From: Heyndrickxia oleronia
GTDB lineage: Bacteria; Bacillota; Bacilli; Bacillales; Bacillaceae_C
Direction of reading: 5' to 3'
Assembly: GCF_017809215.1 (NCBI RefSeq)
Contig: NZ_CP065424.1
Coordinates: 568,001-632,000 of the forward strand
Length of the DNA: 64,000 nucleotides
Made by a program: the position numbers and the translations under genes. Numbering within the stretch: the first letter of the stretch is position 1; each line of letters starts with the position of its first letter. Positions 32,689-40,618 of the stretch are shown here, piece after piece. Below the pieces are notes generated by a model, which was not told the origin of the DNA, searched no databases, and saw only the letters and a list, made by a program, of their open reading frames with translations.

Positions 32689-33362
32689 TGCTTGGCGACC
32701 TCCAGTTTATATCCGACACCACGTACCGTTTTAATACTAAAGTCATTCGCATGATTCTTAAAGCGCTCTCGTAGCCGTTTAATATGAACATCTACTGTCC
32801 GCTCATCCCCTTCAAAATCATGTCCCCATATAAGCTGAATTAATTCGTCACGTGTAAATATTCGGTCAGGATAACTTGCGAGTTGTGCCAATAACTCAAA
32901 TTCCTTCATCGGCAACATCAGCTGTTTTTTGTTGCAATGCACTTCATAGCTTTTACGATCAATAACAATATCATTTAGTGTGATTTTTTCGGAATTCACC
33001 ATTTGAAATCGACGTAATAATGCTTTCATACGAAACAGCAATTCCTTTGGCTCAAACGGTTTGGTTAAATAATCATCTGTACCGACTGAAAAACCCTTTT
33101 CTTTATCCTCTAGTTGATCCTTCGCTGTTAGTAGAATAACAGGGAAATCATAGTATTTCCTAATCTCTTCAGTTAACTGCCATCCATCTTTATGGGGCAT
33201 CATCACGTCAACTACCGCTAAGTGAATCTGTTGTTTAGTGAGTAATTGTGATGCCTCATTTCCGTCCGTTGCTTCAAAAACAAAGTATCCTTCCGATTGC
33301 AGCGTATGTCTTAAAAGCTCGCGAATATGAGAATCATCATCCACAATTAAAATATTTAACAT
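32685..33362 (-). CDS. hssR: HssR-like OmpR family response regulator
   Basis: This is a 225-residue protein. The receiver domain has the Asp-Asp-Asp acidic pocket at 8-10, phospho-acceptor Asp52 (Val-Val-Asp-Val-Met-Met-Pro), Thr in Leu-Leu-Thr-Ala-Lys-Asp and Lys in Thr-Lys-Pro-Phe. The C-terminal winged helix carries Trp-Gly-His-Asp-Phe-Glu-Gly-Asp-Glu-Arg-Thr-Val-Asp-Val-His-Ile-Lys-Arg-Leu, very close to HssR. It is expected to activate haem detoxification genes when phosphorylated by HssS. It is the first gene of the hssR-hssS-(ligB-like) unit. Confidence 0.87.
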   Translation of the reverse strand: MLNILIVDDDSHIRELLRHTLQSEGYFVFEATDGNEASQLLTKQQIHLAVVDVMMPHKDGWQLTEEIRKYYDFPVILLTAKDQLEDKEKGFSVGTDDYLTKPFEPKELLFRMKALLRRFQMVNSEKITLNDIVIDRKSYEVHCNKKQLMLPMKEFELLAQLASYPDRIFTRDELIQLIWGHDFEGDERTVDVHIKRLRERFKNHANDFSIKTVRGVGYKLEVAKQ

Positions 33363-33445
33363 TTTCTAAGCACCTACCAGAGTATGTATTCAATAGTTTC
33401 ATTTTGGCTGATTGTTGTCAGGATATCAAATGAAAAAAACATAAA

Positions 33446-33488
33446 AATAGGTCAGACCCCACAACACAATCGTGTGGAGTCTGACCCC
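33446..33488 (-). terminator. Terminator of the alanine symporter gene
   Basis: GGTCAGACCCCACA (33450-33463) pairs with TGTGGAGTCTGACC (33473-33486), one mismatch. The minus strand ends with TATTTTTATG. The GTCAGACCCC stem is a motif often reused in Bacillaceae genomes. Confidence 0.82.
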
Positions 33489-33502
33489 AATTAGACTACC
33501 TA

Positions 33503-34957
33503 TTAGCTGACTTCTTGCTTATCTTCGGTTTTCTTTTCAACCCAGTAATCTGCATTCTTGATGCCAAGTGGCTCAGGATCGAAAACTGGATCTTTTCCTT
33601 CTCGTTTTTGCCGTTCATAATCCTTCAAGGCGACGAGAGCAGGCTTCATTAGGATCAATATGGCGATAATGTTTAGCCATACCATAATTCCTAGTCCTGT
33701 ATCGCCAAACGCCCATGCCACTTCAGATGTTTTGACACAGCCATAGAACACTGCTGCCATACTAACAATTTTAATGGCTAAAATAGCCCAACGATTATTT
33801 TTTCCACGCGTTAGATAAGCAACATTTGTTTCTGACATATAGTAATAGGCCATAATAGTTGTAAAGGCAAAAAAGAATAAAGAAATAGCGACAAATCCAG
33901 AACCAAATCCCGGTAATACACTTTCTACAGCTGCTTGTGTGTATTGTGGTCCAGGATCAGCTGTTCCCATTTTATTAAAAAGATAGGTTCCATCAGGAGC
34001 CTTTGTACTAAACATATTAGTAAATAGAATCATAAATGCAGTAGCTGTACAAACAAACCAAGTATCAATATAGACGGAAAATGCTTGCACAAGACCTTGC
34101 TTGGCAGGGTGAGAAACTTCGGCAGCACCTGCTGCATGGGCACCTGTTCCTTGACCTGCTTCATTTGAGTAGATTCCTCGTTTGACACCCCAAGAAATCG
34201 CTGAACCAACTATTCCCCCAAAGGTAGCTTCAGCACCGAACGCACTTTTAAAAATAAGAGCAAACACCGCAGGAATTTCTGAAAAGTTTATAAGAATAAT
34301 GATTAATGCCACAATAATATAACCGAGAGCCATGAAAGGAACGACAAATTGAGCAACACCCGCAATCCTTTTGACTCCACCAAAAATGATAATTCCGAGC
34401 AATACAGCAATAATCGTTGCCGTTAGAATTTTATTCATACCAAATGCATTATTAAGTCCTTCGGCAATAGCATTGGCTTGTACACCAGGCATTAGAAAGG
34501 TTAATGAAATAATAGTTGCAACAGCAAATACGATTCCATACCATCTCATACCAGTCCCTTTTTCAATATAATAGGCTGGTCCTCCACGATACTCACCATC
34601 TTGTTTTACCTTATAAATTTGAGCAAGAGTAGATTCAACATAAGCGGTAGCAGCGCCAACAAAGGCAATCAGCCACATCCAAAAAACGGCACCAGGTCCT
34701 CCTAACCCTATAGCGGTAGCAACACCGGCAATATTTCCGGTACCGACACGCCCAGATAAAGCCACAGATAAAGCCTGGAATGATGAAATTCCTGCATCTG
34801 AGCTTTTTCCTTTAAACATTTGTCTTAACATATCTGGAATTAGCCGCAATTGTAAAAAACGGGTCGCAAATGAAAAAAACAATCCAACTACAATACAAAT
34901 AATAATTAGCGGCGGACTCCAAAGTACATTATTTAACCATCCGACAAAATTATCCAT
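33503..34957 (-). CDS. Sodium:alanine symporter family protein (AlsT/AgcS)
   Basis: This amino acid-cation symporter of about 484 residues has roughly eleven membrane helices. Family signatures are Ser-Val-Ala-Leu-Ser-Gly-Arg-Val-Gly-Thr-Gly-Asn-Ile-Ala-Gly-Val-Ala, Gly-Gly-Pro-Gly-Ala-Val-Phe-Trp-Met-Trp and Gly-Ile-Tyr-Ser-Asn-Glu-Ala-Gly-Gln-Gly-Thr-Gly. It imports alanine, glycine or glutamine with sodium. ATG 34957 has AAGGGGG at 34964-34970 with 6-bp spacing; the ATG at 34963 abuts that site. It is a single-gene unit. Confidence 0.93.
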   Translation of the reverse strand: MDNFVGWLNNVLWSPPLIIICIVVGLFFSFATRFLQLRLIPDMLRQMFKGKSSDAGISSFQALSVALSGRVGTGNIAGVATAIGLGGPGAVFWMWLIAFVGAATAYVESTLAQIYKVKQDGEYRGGPAYYIEKGTGMRWYGIVFAVATIISLTFLMPGVQANAIAEGLNNAFGMNKILTATIIAVLLGIIIFGGVKRIAGVAQFVVPFMALGYIIVALIIILINFSEIPAVFALIFKSAFGAEATFGGIVGSAISWGVKRGIYSNEAGQGTGAHAAGAAEVSHPAKQGLVQAFSVYIDTWFVCTATAFMILFTNMFSTKAPDGTYLFNKMGTADPGPQYTQAAVESVLPGFGSGFVAISLFFFAFTTIMAYYYMSETNVAYLTRGKNNRWAILAIKIVSMAAVFYGCVKTSEVAWAFGDTGLGIMVWLNIIAILILMKPALVALKDYERQKREGKDPVFDPEPLGIKNADYWVEKKTEDKQEVS

Positions 34958-35146
34958 CCTCATCCCCCTTGATTTTTTTTAGAGGAGCAATTCCCCATGA
35001 CATAAATTATATGGGAAACAAATAAATAGAACAATCTAAAAATTGAAAGTATTCAATATATTGCAGGTTAAAAATTGGAATGCGGCTCAAAAAGGATAAT
35101 GGGGAAACTAATTTTGAAAAATTGATATAGCAAAGGAGGTAATTTA

Positions 35147-36283
35147 ATGAAGGCTGTAACATATCAAGGAATAAAGGATGTAAAGGTGAAGGATGTTCCG
35201 GAACCAACTATTCACAAGGAGGATGACATCATTGTCAAAATCACAAGTACAGCAATTTGTGGTTCTGATCTTCACTTAGTTCATGGGATGATGCCCAATA
35301 TGCCCCATAATTTTATTATTGGTCATGAACCAATGGGGATTGTTGAAGAGGTAGGACCGGCTGTAAACAAACTCAAAAAAGGGGACAGGGTAATTGTTCC
35401 TTTTAATATCGCCTGTGGGCAATGTTGGTTTTGTCAGCATGATTTAGAAAGTCAGTGTGATCAATCAAACCCACATGGTGAAGCAGGAGGGTACTTCGGA
35501 TATTCAGAAACGTTCGGGGGCTACCCTGGAGGTCAAGCAGAATATCTTAGGGTACCATTTGGAAATTTTACTCCTTTCCTAGTCCCTGAAGATTGCGAGC
35601 TTGAGGATGAAAAAATTTTATTCTTATCTGATATTATCCCAACAGCTTATTGGGGAGTTGACTCGGCAGGTGTCAAAGAAGGAGATACGGTTATCGTTTT
35701 AGGATGTGGTCCTGTTGGACTGTTGACACAGAAATTTGCTTGGATGAAAGGTGCAAAAAGAGTCATAGCGGTTGATTACATTCACTATCGTTTGGAGCAT
35801 GCGAAGAAAACAAATCATGTAGAAATAGTTGATTTTAGTAAAATAGAGAACACAGGTGATTATTTAAAGGAGTTAACAAAAGGTGGAGCCGATGTCGTTA
35901 TTGACTGTGTTGGCCTGGACGGAAAAAAGACAGTTCTTGAGGCAATTGGATCCGCATTAAAGCTACAAGGAGGAGCGATGGGAGCGATTGTTATGGCATC
36001 GCAATGTGTAAGAAAAGGTGGAACTGTCCAATTAGTAGGGGTATATGGGACACGTTATAACCAATTCCCATTAGGTGATTTTTTTTCAAGAAATATTACT
36101 TTAAAAATGGGACAGGCACCCGTTATTCACTACATCCCAGAGCTATATCAACATATTATTAAAGGAACATTTGATCCAACAGATATCATCACCCATCGAT
36201 TACCACTCGACCAAGCAGAATATGGCTACTCTGTCTTTGACGAAAAAGAAGACAATTGTATTAAAGTAGTACTTAAACCCTAA
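35147..36283 (+). CDS. Zinc-dependent alcohol dehydrogenase (AdhB / formaldehyde dehydrogenase-like)
   Basis: This 378-residue zinc MDR enzyme has catalytic zinc ligands Cys38 (Ala-Ile-Cys-Gly-Ser-Asp-Leu-His) and Gly-His-Glu-Pro-Met-Gly. The structural zinc Cys are in Cys-Gly-Gln-Cys-Trp-Phe-Cys ... Cys-Asp, and NAD binds at Leu-Gly-Cys-Gly-Pro-Val-Gly-Leu. An insert (Gly-Gly-Tyr-Phe-Gly-Tyr-Ser-Glu-Thr-Phe-Gly-Gly-Tyr-Pro-Gly-Gly-Gln-Ala-Glu-Tyr) marks the glutathione-independent formaldehyde-dehydrogenase-like group, to which B. subtilis AdhB belongs. AAAGGAGG precedes ATG 35147. Confidence 0.92.
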   Translation: MKAVTYQGIKDVKVKDVPEPTIHKEDDIIVKITSTAICGSDLHLVHGMMPNMPHNFIIGHEPMGIVEEVGPAVNKLKKGDRVIVPFNIACGQCWFCQHDLESQCDQSNPHGEAGGYFGYSETFGGYPGGQAEYLRVPFGNFTPFLVPEDCELEDEKILFLSDIIPTAYWGVDSAGVKEGDTVIVLGCGPVGLLTQKFAWMKGAKRVIAVDYIHYRLEHAKKTNHVEIVDFSKIENTGDYLKELTKGGADVVIDCVGLDGKKTVLEAIGSALKLQGGAMGAIVMASQCVRKGGTVQLVGVYGTRYNQFPLGDFFSRNITLKMGQAPVIHYIPELYQHIIKGTFDPTDIITHRLPLDQAEYGYSVFDEKEDNCIKVVLKP

Positions 36284-36303
36284 CACGAGATGAAGGCAGG
36301 TTG

Positions 36304-36340
36304 CTAGTGTAAAAGCCTAACTGCCAGCTTTTACACCTAG
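36304..36340 (-). repeat. Dispersed palindromic repeat, copy 2
   Basis: TAGTGTAAAAGCCTAACTGC followed by CAGCTTTTACACCTA can form a long hairpin (GTGTAAAAGC with GCTTTTACAC). It follows the alcohol dehydrogenase gene and may also end its transcript. Related copies are at 11004-11040 and 37831-37868. Confidence 0.7.
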
Positions 36341-36418
36341 CCGCTCTTCTCTCGGTGAAATCAAATGCTTGGGAAAAGAGCCTTGATTGAAAAATGTATA
36401 AATGGTGTCAGACATTAA

Positions 36419-36886
36419 TCATTTAACTTCGATGGCAAATGCATAGAAGGCATCACCATGTGATAAATTCTTATCTTTTTTATCCATCCACCATACTCCA
36501 TAGGAATAATAATAAATTCCTTTTTGAGTAGGTGCGGTAAATTGATTGTTTTTAACCGGAATTTCCAGCTCCTCGTTCTTATTGATTTGTACAACATGAA
36601 ATTGATTAGGCTGTGGATTATAATCCATTACAAATTGTATGGTTTCCCCAGGTTTGGTGTGTATGGGTTTTTGATCTTTTAGAAGCTCTACAGGACCTGC
36701 TGTATCCACACAAACTCCTTTATTGTTTGAAGACCAACAATATGTCCCCAATTTCGTCTTGTAGTTTTTTTCTCCTATATGAATCGAGGCACTTGGTGGC
36801 TGTGCATCCTTATGTTTTGATTCTTCACTCGAGCATCCTGCTAAACTAAATAACAATATTAAAAGTAGACCCATTCTCATCATCAT
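36419..36886 (-). CDS. Small lipoprotein, unknown function
   Basis: This is a 155-residue lipoprotein precursor: Met-Met-Met-Arg, a hydrophobic stretch, and the lipobox Leu-Ala-Gly-Cys at residues 15-18. The mature part is beta-rich with Thr-Tyr-Cys-Trp and a Cys that could pair with the one in Gly-Val-Cys-Val-Asp. It should be lipid-anchored on the outer face of the membrane. AAGGGGGAT lies 13 bp before the first ATG. I cannot assign a role. Confidence 0.75.
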   Translation of the reverse strand: MMMRMGLLLILLFSLAGCSSEESKHKDAQPPSASIHIGEKNYKTKLGTYCWSSNNKGVCVDTAGPVELLKDQKPIHTKPGETIQFVMDYNPQPNQFHVVQINKNEELEIPVKNNQFTAPTQKGIYYYSYGVWWMDKKDKNLSHGDAFYAFAIEVK

Positions 36887-37029
36887 CTGTGTTTTTTATC
36901 CCCCTTTACAAATTCAGACGTTCTTTCACCGGAAGAAGTTACAGTGAATCTGTCGCGTTTTTACAATACAGTTTTGTTTAAATGACTTAAATTTTTAAGT
37001 ATAAACAAACTGTAAGGGGGATTAAAGGA

Positions 37030-37527
37030 ATGTACCATAACATTGATGAATTTATTTTAGAATGGAAAGCAGAATCAGCAGCTACAAGCCGCTTACTGGA
37101 TGTGCTAACAGATGAGTCATTGCAGCAGTCCATATTACCAGAATACCGTACATTAGGACAGATTGCTTGGCATTTAGTCTGGGTTATTGGAAGCTTATCA
37201 AGCGATGAGCTTCAATTTAAAAAACCGGATGGGGAAGAAAGAGCACCCTCGTCTGCAAAAAAAATCGCAGATGAATATAAGAAGGTGTCACAAGCATTGG
37301 TTGATGCAGTGGAAACACAATGGAAGGATGTTGACTTGCAAAGTTCCCAGGAAGTCAATGGGGAGGAATGGTCAAAGGCGAAATCCTTGCATTTGTTGGT
37401 CCAGCATGAAGTCCATCATCGCGGACAACTGACCGTGCTCATGCGTCAAGCAGGATTACGACCGCCTGGCATATATGGTCCCACATTTGATGATTGGAAG
37501 GATAAAGGACAAACTCCATATATTTAA
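37030..37527 (+). CDS. DinB-fold protein
   Basis: This 165-residue DinB family protein has three putative metal His: Ala-Trp-His-Leu-Val-Trp (about residue 48), and His-Glu-Val-His-His-Arg-Gly-Gln-Leu (about 131-134 region). The C-terminal Gly-Leu-Arg-Pro-Pro-Gly-Ile-Tyr-Gly-Pro is characteristic. It is the third such gene in the window. AAAGGAATG gives only a very close purine run; TAAGGGGG lies 10-16 bp upstream. Confidence 0.88.
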   Translation: MYHNIDEFILEWKAESAATSRLLDVLTDESLQQSILPEYRTLGQIAWHLVWVIGSLSSDELQFKKPDGEERAPSSAKKIADEYKKVSQALVDAVETQWKDVDLQSSQEVNGEEWSKAKSLHLLVQHEVHHRGQLTVLMRQAGLRPPGIYGPTFDDWKDKGQTPYI

Positions 37528-37945
37528 ATGGATTTATTAGCACTATTAAGAGGAAAAGTGTACGTGATTCAAAGCTAGCTACCAACCTACACAAATTGAA
37601 TGTTCCCGCTACGAAGTGTAACAGGAAAACGATAAATGAACTAGTGATTATGGCGAAAGAAGTGGAAGGATCGCGTTATTGATTAACTATTTTTACAGCA
37701 GCAAATGATAGGAGCAGATAGGAGCTCTAATCCCCAGTACATTTTTGAATGAATTGGGGATTATTTTAGCTCCATTGAAAGAAAATGAAACTTTTTGTAA
37801 TGGTGGTACGTAATTTTAAATGAAGGCTGTTTAGTAAAAAGCTTAACAGCCGGCTTCTACACCTAATTAAAGATTCAGCGGTGTTTTACTTCAATAGCAA
37901 TAATGTTTGAGAAAGAGCCTTCATAAAAGATAAAGGAGGGAAGAG
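37528..37945. other. Intergenic region with hairpins but no gene
   Basis: AATCCCCA (37729-37736) and TGGGGATT (37755-37762), followed by ATTTTAG, form a terminator-like hairpin. The dispersed repeat copy 3 is at 37831-37868. Nothing else was found. Confidence 0.55.
37831..37868 (-). repeat. Dispersed palindromic repeat, copy 3
   Basis: TTAGTAAAAAGCTTAACAGC followed by CGGCTTCTACACCTAATTA corresponds to copies 1 and 2. It sits before a lipoprotein gene. Copies 2 and 3 are also flanked by a similar ATGAAGGC and GAAAAGAGCCTT / GAAAGAGCCTT, so the repeated unit may be near 110 bp. Confidence 0.6.
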
Positions 37946-38431
37946 ATGAAAAAATGTTTTGGCTTCATTTTATCTTGTTTTTTACTCATTAGTTTAATTG
38001 GATGTAGTAAAGCTACGGTAAAGGAGCAGGATGTTGAAAAGTTTATTAAGCAATATAAAATCGAACAGTATACAGTTACAGACCCCAATTCTCCTCCAGA
38101 TGTATCCAACATCGAAGAAAAAGTAAGTAAGTACCTATCTAAAGACCTTCAAGAAAAGCATCATTTAAATCGTTTATTTCAAATAGCACCTGAAATCTCT
38201 AAGAAAACAAAGAAAAGTATCGAGCTAGAAGATGTAGAATTAAAAAAAGTAAATGAGAATAATGATGGAACAATCAATTATCATTACACATTAAAAATTA
38301 AGTTTTATGATGAAAAAGCTTCAAATGTAGTAGAAAAAAAGGGGGATTTAACCATTTCGAAAAATGATGAACTAAAAATCATCCAAGAAAATGAGGAGCG
38401 AGATACGAAAATTGGAAATGAAATTTTTTAA
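37946..38431 (+). CDS. Lipoprotein, unknown function
   Basis: This 161-residue precursor has Met-Lys-Lys, a hydrophobic core and the lipobox Leu-Ile-Gly-Cys (residues 17-20). The mature part is Lys- and Glu-rich, with a beta-rich second half resembling small Bacillus lipoproteins of unknown role. AAAGGAGGG precedes ATG 37946. It is monocistronic. Confidence 0.8.
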   Translation: MKKCFGFILSCFLLISLIGCSKATVKEQDVEKFIKQYKIEQYTVTDPNSPPDVSNIEEKVSKYLSKDLQEKHHLNRLFQIAPEISKKTKKSIELEDVELKKVNENNDGTINYHYTLKIKFYDEKASNVVEKKGDLTISKNDELKIIQENEERDTKIGNEIF

Positions 38432-38450
38432 GTGAAAAGAATAGAACAAA

Positions 38451-38480
38451 AAGACGAGATGATCATTTTGTCTCGTCTAT
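38451..38480 (+). terminator. Intrinsic terminator after the lipoprotein gene
   Basis: AGACGAGA (38451-38458) pairs perfectly with TCTCGTCT (38470-38477), followed by ATATTT. Confidence 0.75.
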
Positions 38481-38526
38481 ATTTGGTAAACGATCTAACG
38501 TTCATCCATTTTTTTGTCTCTGTTTA

Positions 38527-39327
38527 TTATATTGACTTTCGGATATACTCCTCAGGGGAACGCCCAACAATGCTTTTAAAATCTCGTATAAAATGACTTT
38601 GATCATAATAACCTAAGTCAGCTATTAATTGCTGCCATGGTTGAGGGTGACCATTTGAAAGCTGATCTGCTACCTCAAGAAGCCTGTATCGTCGGATCAC
38701 CCACTTTGGGCTAATACCTACATATTTTTTAAATAATCTTTGGAGTGTTCGTACCGAGAGATGAAAATGTTCAGAAATATCCTCTACTGTATTGATCAGT
38801 GGATCAGATTTCATTTTTTCGATAATCGCGTGAATTTGGAGAAGCGTTTCATCTTTGTTAGGTATTATGGAAAAAAGGAATGATTCGGCAAGATCAATCA
38901 TTTCTTTTTGATCAGTAAGGGAGAAGATACCACTCTCTAATTCATTCATAACTTCGCCAAATATATCCTGAGAAGGGATGGCCTGTCCTGTAAAATGATC
39001 CATTGACTGTCGAACAAACGGATAAAAAGCACCAGGACGAAACTTGATCCCAAAAACCGTACCTTTTTCTTTGAGAAGGATTGAAAATTTTTTCATGACT
39101 ACACCGTAAATAGAAGATTGGTTCTTTTCGAATACAAGATGCACAGAAGGATGTGGGAGATTTTCGGACAGATAAGGTTTCTGTCCCCTTAAATCCCAAT
39201 TTACGATCCAATAATGTTCGATAAATAGATTAAGCTCTTGTGAAGGTGAGTACAAATCAAGTGAAAAATGTTCTTTTCCCGTCTGTACATTAAGCAACCC
39301 ACTTGGTTTTTTATTATTCGTTTCCAA
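38527..39327 (-). CDS. AraC family transcriptional regulator
   Basis: This 266-residue protein has an N-terminal sensor of the DUF6597 type (Phe-Ile-Glu-His-Tyr-Trp-Ile-Val-Asn-Trp-Asp-Leu-Arg and His-Pro-Ser-Val-His-Leu-Val-Phe). The C-terminal double helix-turn-helix at about 165-264 contains Phe-His-Leu-Ser-Val-Arg-Thr-Leu-Gln-Arg-Leu-Phe-Lys-Lys-Tyr-Val-Gly and Leu-Gly-Tyr-Tyr-Asp-Gln-Ser-His-Phe-Ile-Arg-Asp-Phe. The effector and targets are unknown. TTG 39327 follows AAGAGGTGAAT. Confidence 0.87.
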   Translation of the reverse strand: METNNKKPSGLLNVQTGKEHFSLDLYSPSQELNLFIEHYWIVNWDLRGQKPYLSENLPHPSVHLVFEKNQSSIYGVVMKKFSILLKEKGTVFGIKFRPGAFYPFVRQSMDHFTGQAIPSQDIFGEVMNELESGIFSLTDQKEMIDLAESFLFSIIPNKDETLLQIHAIIEKMKSDPLINTVEDISEHFHLSVRTLQRLFKKYVGISPKWVIRRYRLLEVADQLSNGHPQPWQQLIADLGYYDQSHFIRDFKSIVGRSPEEYIRKSI

Positions 39328-39344
39328 CAGTATTCACCTCTTAT

Positions 39345-39398
39345 GAGTGTCGGCACCATTATGCAGAAAAGTTACATGCATAAATGGTACCAGACACT
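39345..39398. repeat. Long imperfect palindrome between AraC and LCP genes
   Basis: AGTGTCGGCACCATTATGCA pairs with TGCATAAATGGTACCAGACACT across an 11-base loop, with only small bulges. It ends at the LCP stop codon. It could be the LCP terminator (weak U-run) or a dispersed Bacillaceae hairpin; a half-copy (AAATGGTGTCAGACATT) lies at about 36401-36417. Confidence 0.65.
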
Positions 39399-40333
39399 TA
39401 TTGCAATTCTAAGTGCTTCTTTAACCGGCTTTGTACATTTTGAATTTCCTCTTTAGGTACAATAAAGTAGTAAATTCCATCAATCTTTGTCCCTTGCCCT
39501 TTTAGTTGAAAGGGCTCAATTTTTTCACGAGCATCTTTATAATACTTTTGAATAGACTTCATTTCATCAAAAGTAATATTTGTTTCTACATTTTTTCCTA
39601 GAGCTTTAAACACATCATTGAATCTAGTTAAGGATGTAAAGCTCGCTCCTTTACTAATTACACCTTGGATGACCTGGCGTTGTCGTTCCTGGCGGCCAAA
39701 ATCTCCGCGAGGATCTTCTTTTCTCATGCGGACAAAGGAAAGAGCCTCCTTGCCATCTAAGTGTATTTGCCCTTTCTTAAAATGGTTGCCTTCATAGCTA
39801 AAATTTAAATCATTATTTACAGTAATTCCATTGAGTGCATCAACTATATCTTTAAAGCCTTCCATATTCACCTTAATATAATAATCAATCGGTATATCTA
39901 GAAATTTTTCTACTGTATCCATGGACATTTCCACACCACCAAATGCATAGGCATGGTTAATCTTATCCTCTTTTCCCTTTCCAACAATTTCTACCCGTGT
40001 ATCTCGAGGGATGCTAAGCATTTGCACGGATTTGAACGTCGGATTAGGATTAACCGTAAGAACAATCATTGTATCTGATCGTCCGCGATCACCCTTTCGT
40101 TCATCAACACCTAGCATTAGAACAGAGAAGGGGTCTTGCCTTTGAAATGTAATTTCTTCCACCCGAGTACTTTCTCGTTTAATGGGGGTGTGCATAGTAT
40201 TGACTGCCTTCGTTAGAGAATGGTAAATGGAGTAAGCGTATGCTCCAGCTCCAACTAGTAATAACAGCAAAACAACGCCTACGATTATCCATCTTTTCTT
40301 TTTTCTTTTCTGTTTTGCCCGATCTGAACGCAT
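39398..40333 (-). CDS. LytR-CpsA-Psr (LCP) family protein
   Basis: This is a protein of about 311 residues. The short basic cytosolic tail (Lys-Gln-Lys-Arg-Lys-Lys-Lys-Arg) is followed by one membrane span (about 15-37) and an extracellular LCP catalytic domain with Asp-Pro-Phe-Ser-Val-Leu-Met-Leu-Gly-Val-Asp, Arg-Ser-Asp-Thr, Ser-Ile-Pro-Arg-Asp-Thr-Arg, and the Arg-Met-Arg-Lys-Glu-Asp-Pro-Arg-Gly-Asp-Phe-Gly-Arg block. LCP enzymes attach teichoic acids and other glycopolymers to peptidoglycan. ATG 40333 has GGAGGA; an in-frame TTG at 40348 lies before that site. A close paralogue is at 53134-54099. Confidence 0.92.
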   Translation of the reverse strand: MRSDRAKQKRKKKRWIIVGVVLLLLLVGAGAYAYSIYHSLTKAVNTMHTPIKRESTRVEEITFQRQDPFSVLMLGVDERKGDRGRSDTMIVLTVNPNPTFKSVQMLSIPRDTRVEIVGKGKEDKINHAYAFGGVEMSMDTVEKFLDIPIDYYIKVNMEGFKDIVDALNGITVNNDLNFSYEGNHFKKGQIHLDGKEALSFVRMRKEDPRGDFGRQERQRQVIQGVISKGASFTSLTRFNDVFKALGKNVETNITFDEMKSIQKYYKDAREKIEPFQLKGQGTKIDGIYYFIVPKEEIQNVQSRLKKHLELQ

Positions 40334-40512
40334 GACGCATTCCTCCAAAGGGATTATTTTCTGTTTTCTATCGTAAGATTACCAAATAATCTGTCAATTG
40401 TGTATGAAATTTTTTTGCAAACGTTTAAGGCAAGAATCGATGCAACACTTTATACGAAGTGAGCCATAATAAAAAATGAAAAAAGTTATTAGTGTATATC
40501 ACCATTCATTCA

Positions 40513-40556
40513 TTGACAATAACAAAAATACATACCATAATTGGTATAGACAACTA
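40513..40556 (+). promoter_or_regulatory. nag operon promoter with NagR (dre-type) operator
   Basis: TTGACA (40513-40518), 17 bp, CATAAT (40536-40541). Overlapping and just downstream is AATTGGTATAGACAACTA (40539-40556), matching the GntR-family NagR/DasR operator pattern (GGTNTAGACN). NagR should repress here until glucosamine-6-phosphate or GlcNAc-6-phosphate binds. Confidence 0.88.
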
Positions 40557-40618
40557 TATAAAAAGTATCAAGATAAATTTATTATTTCCTAAAATACACG
40601 GAAAATGAGGTGATTGCA

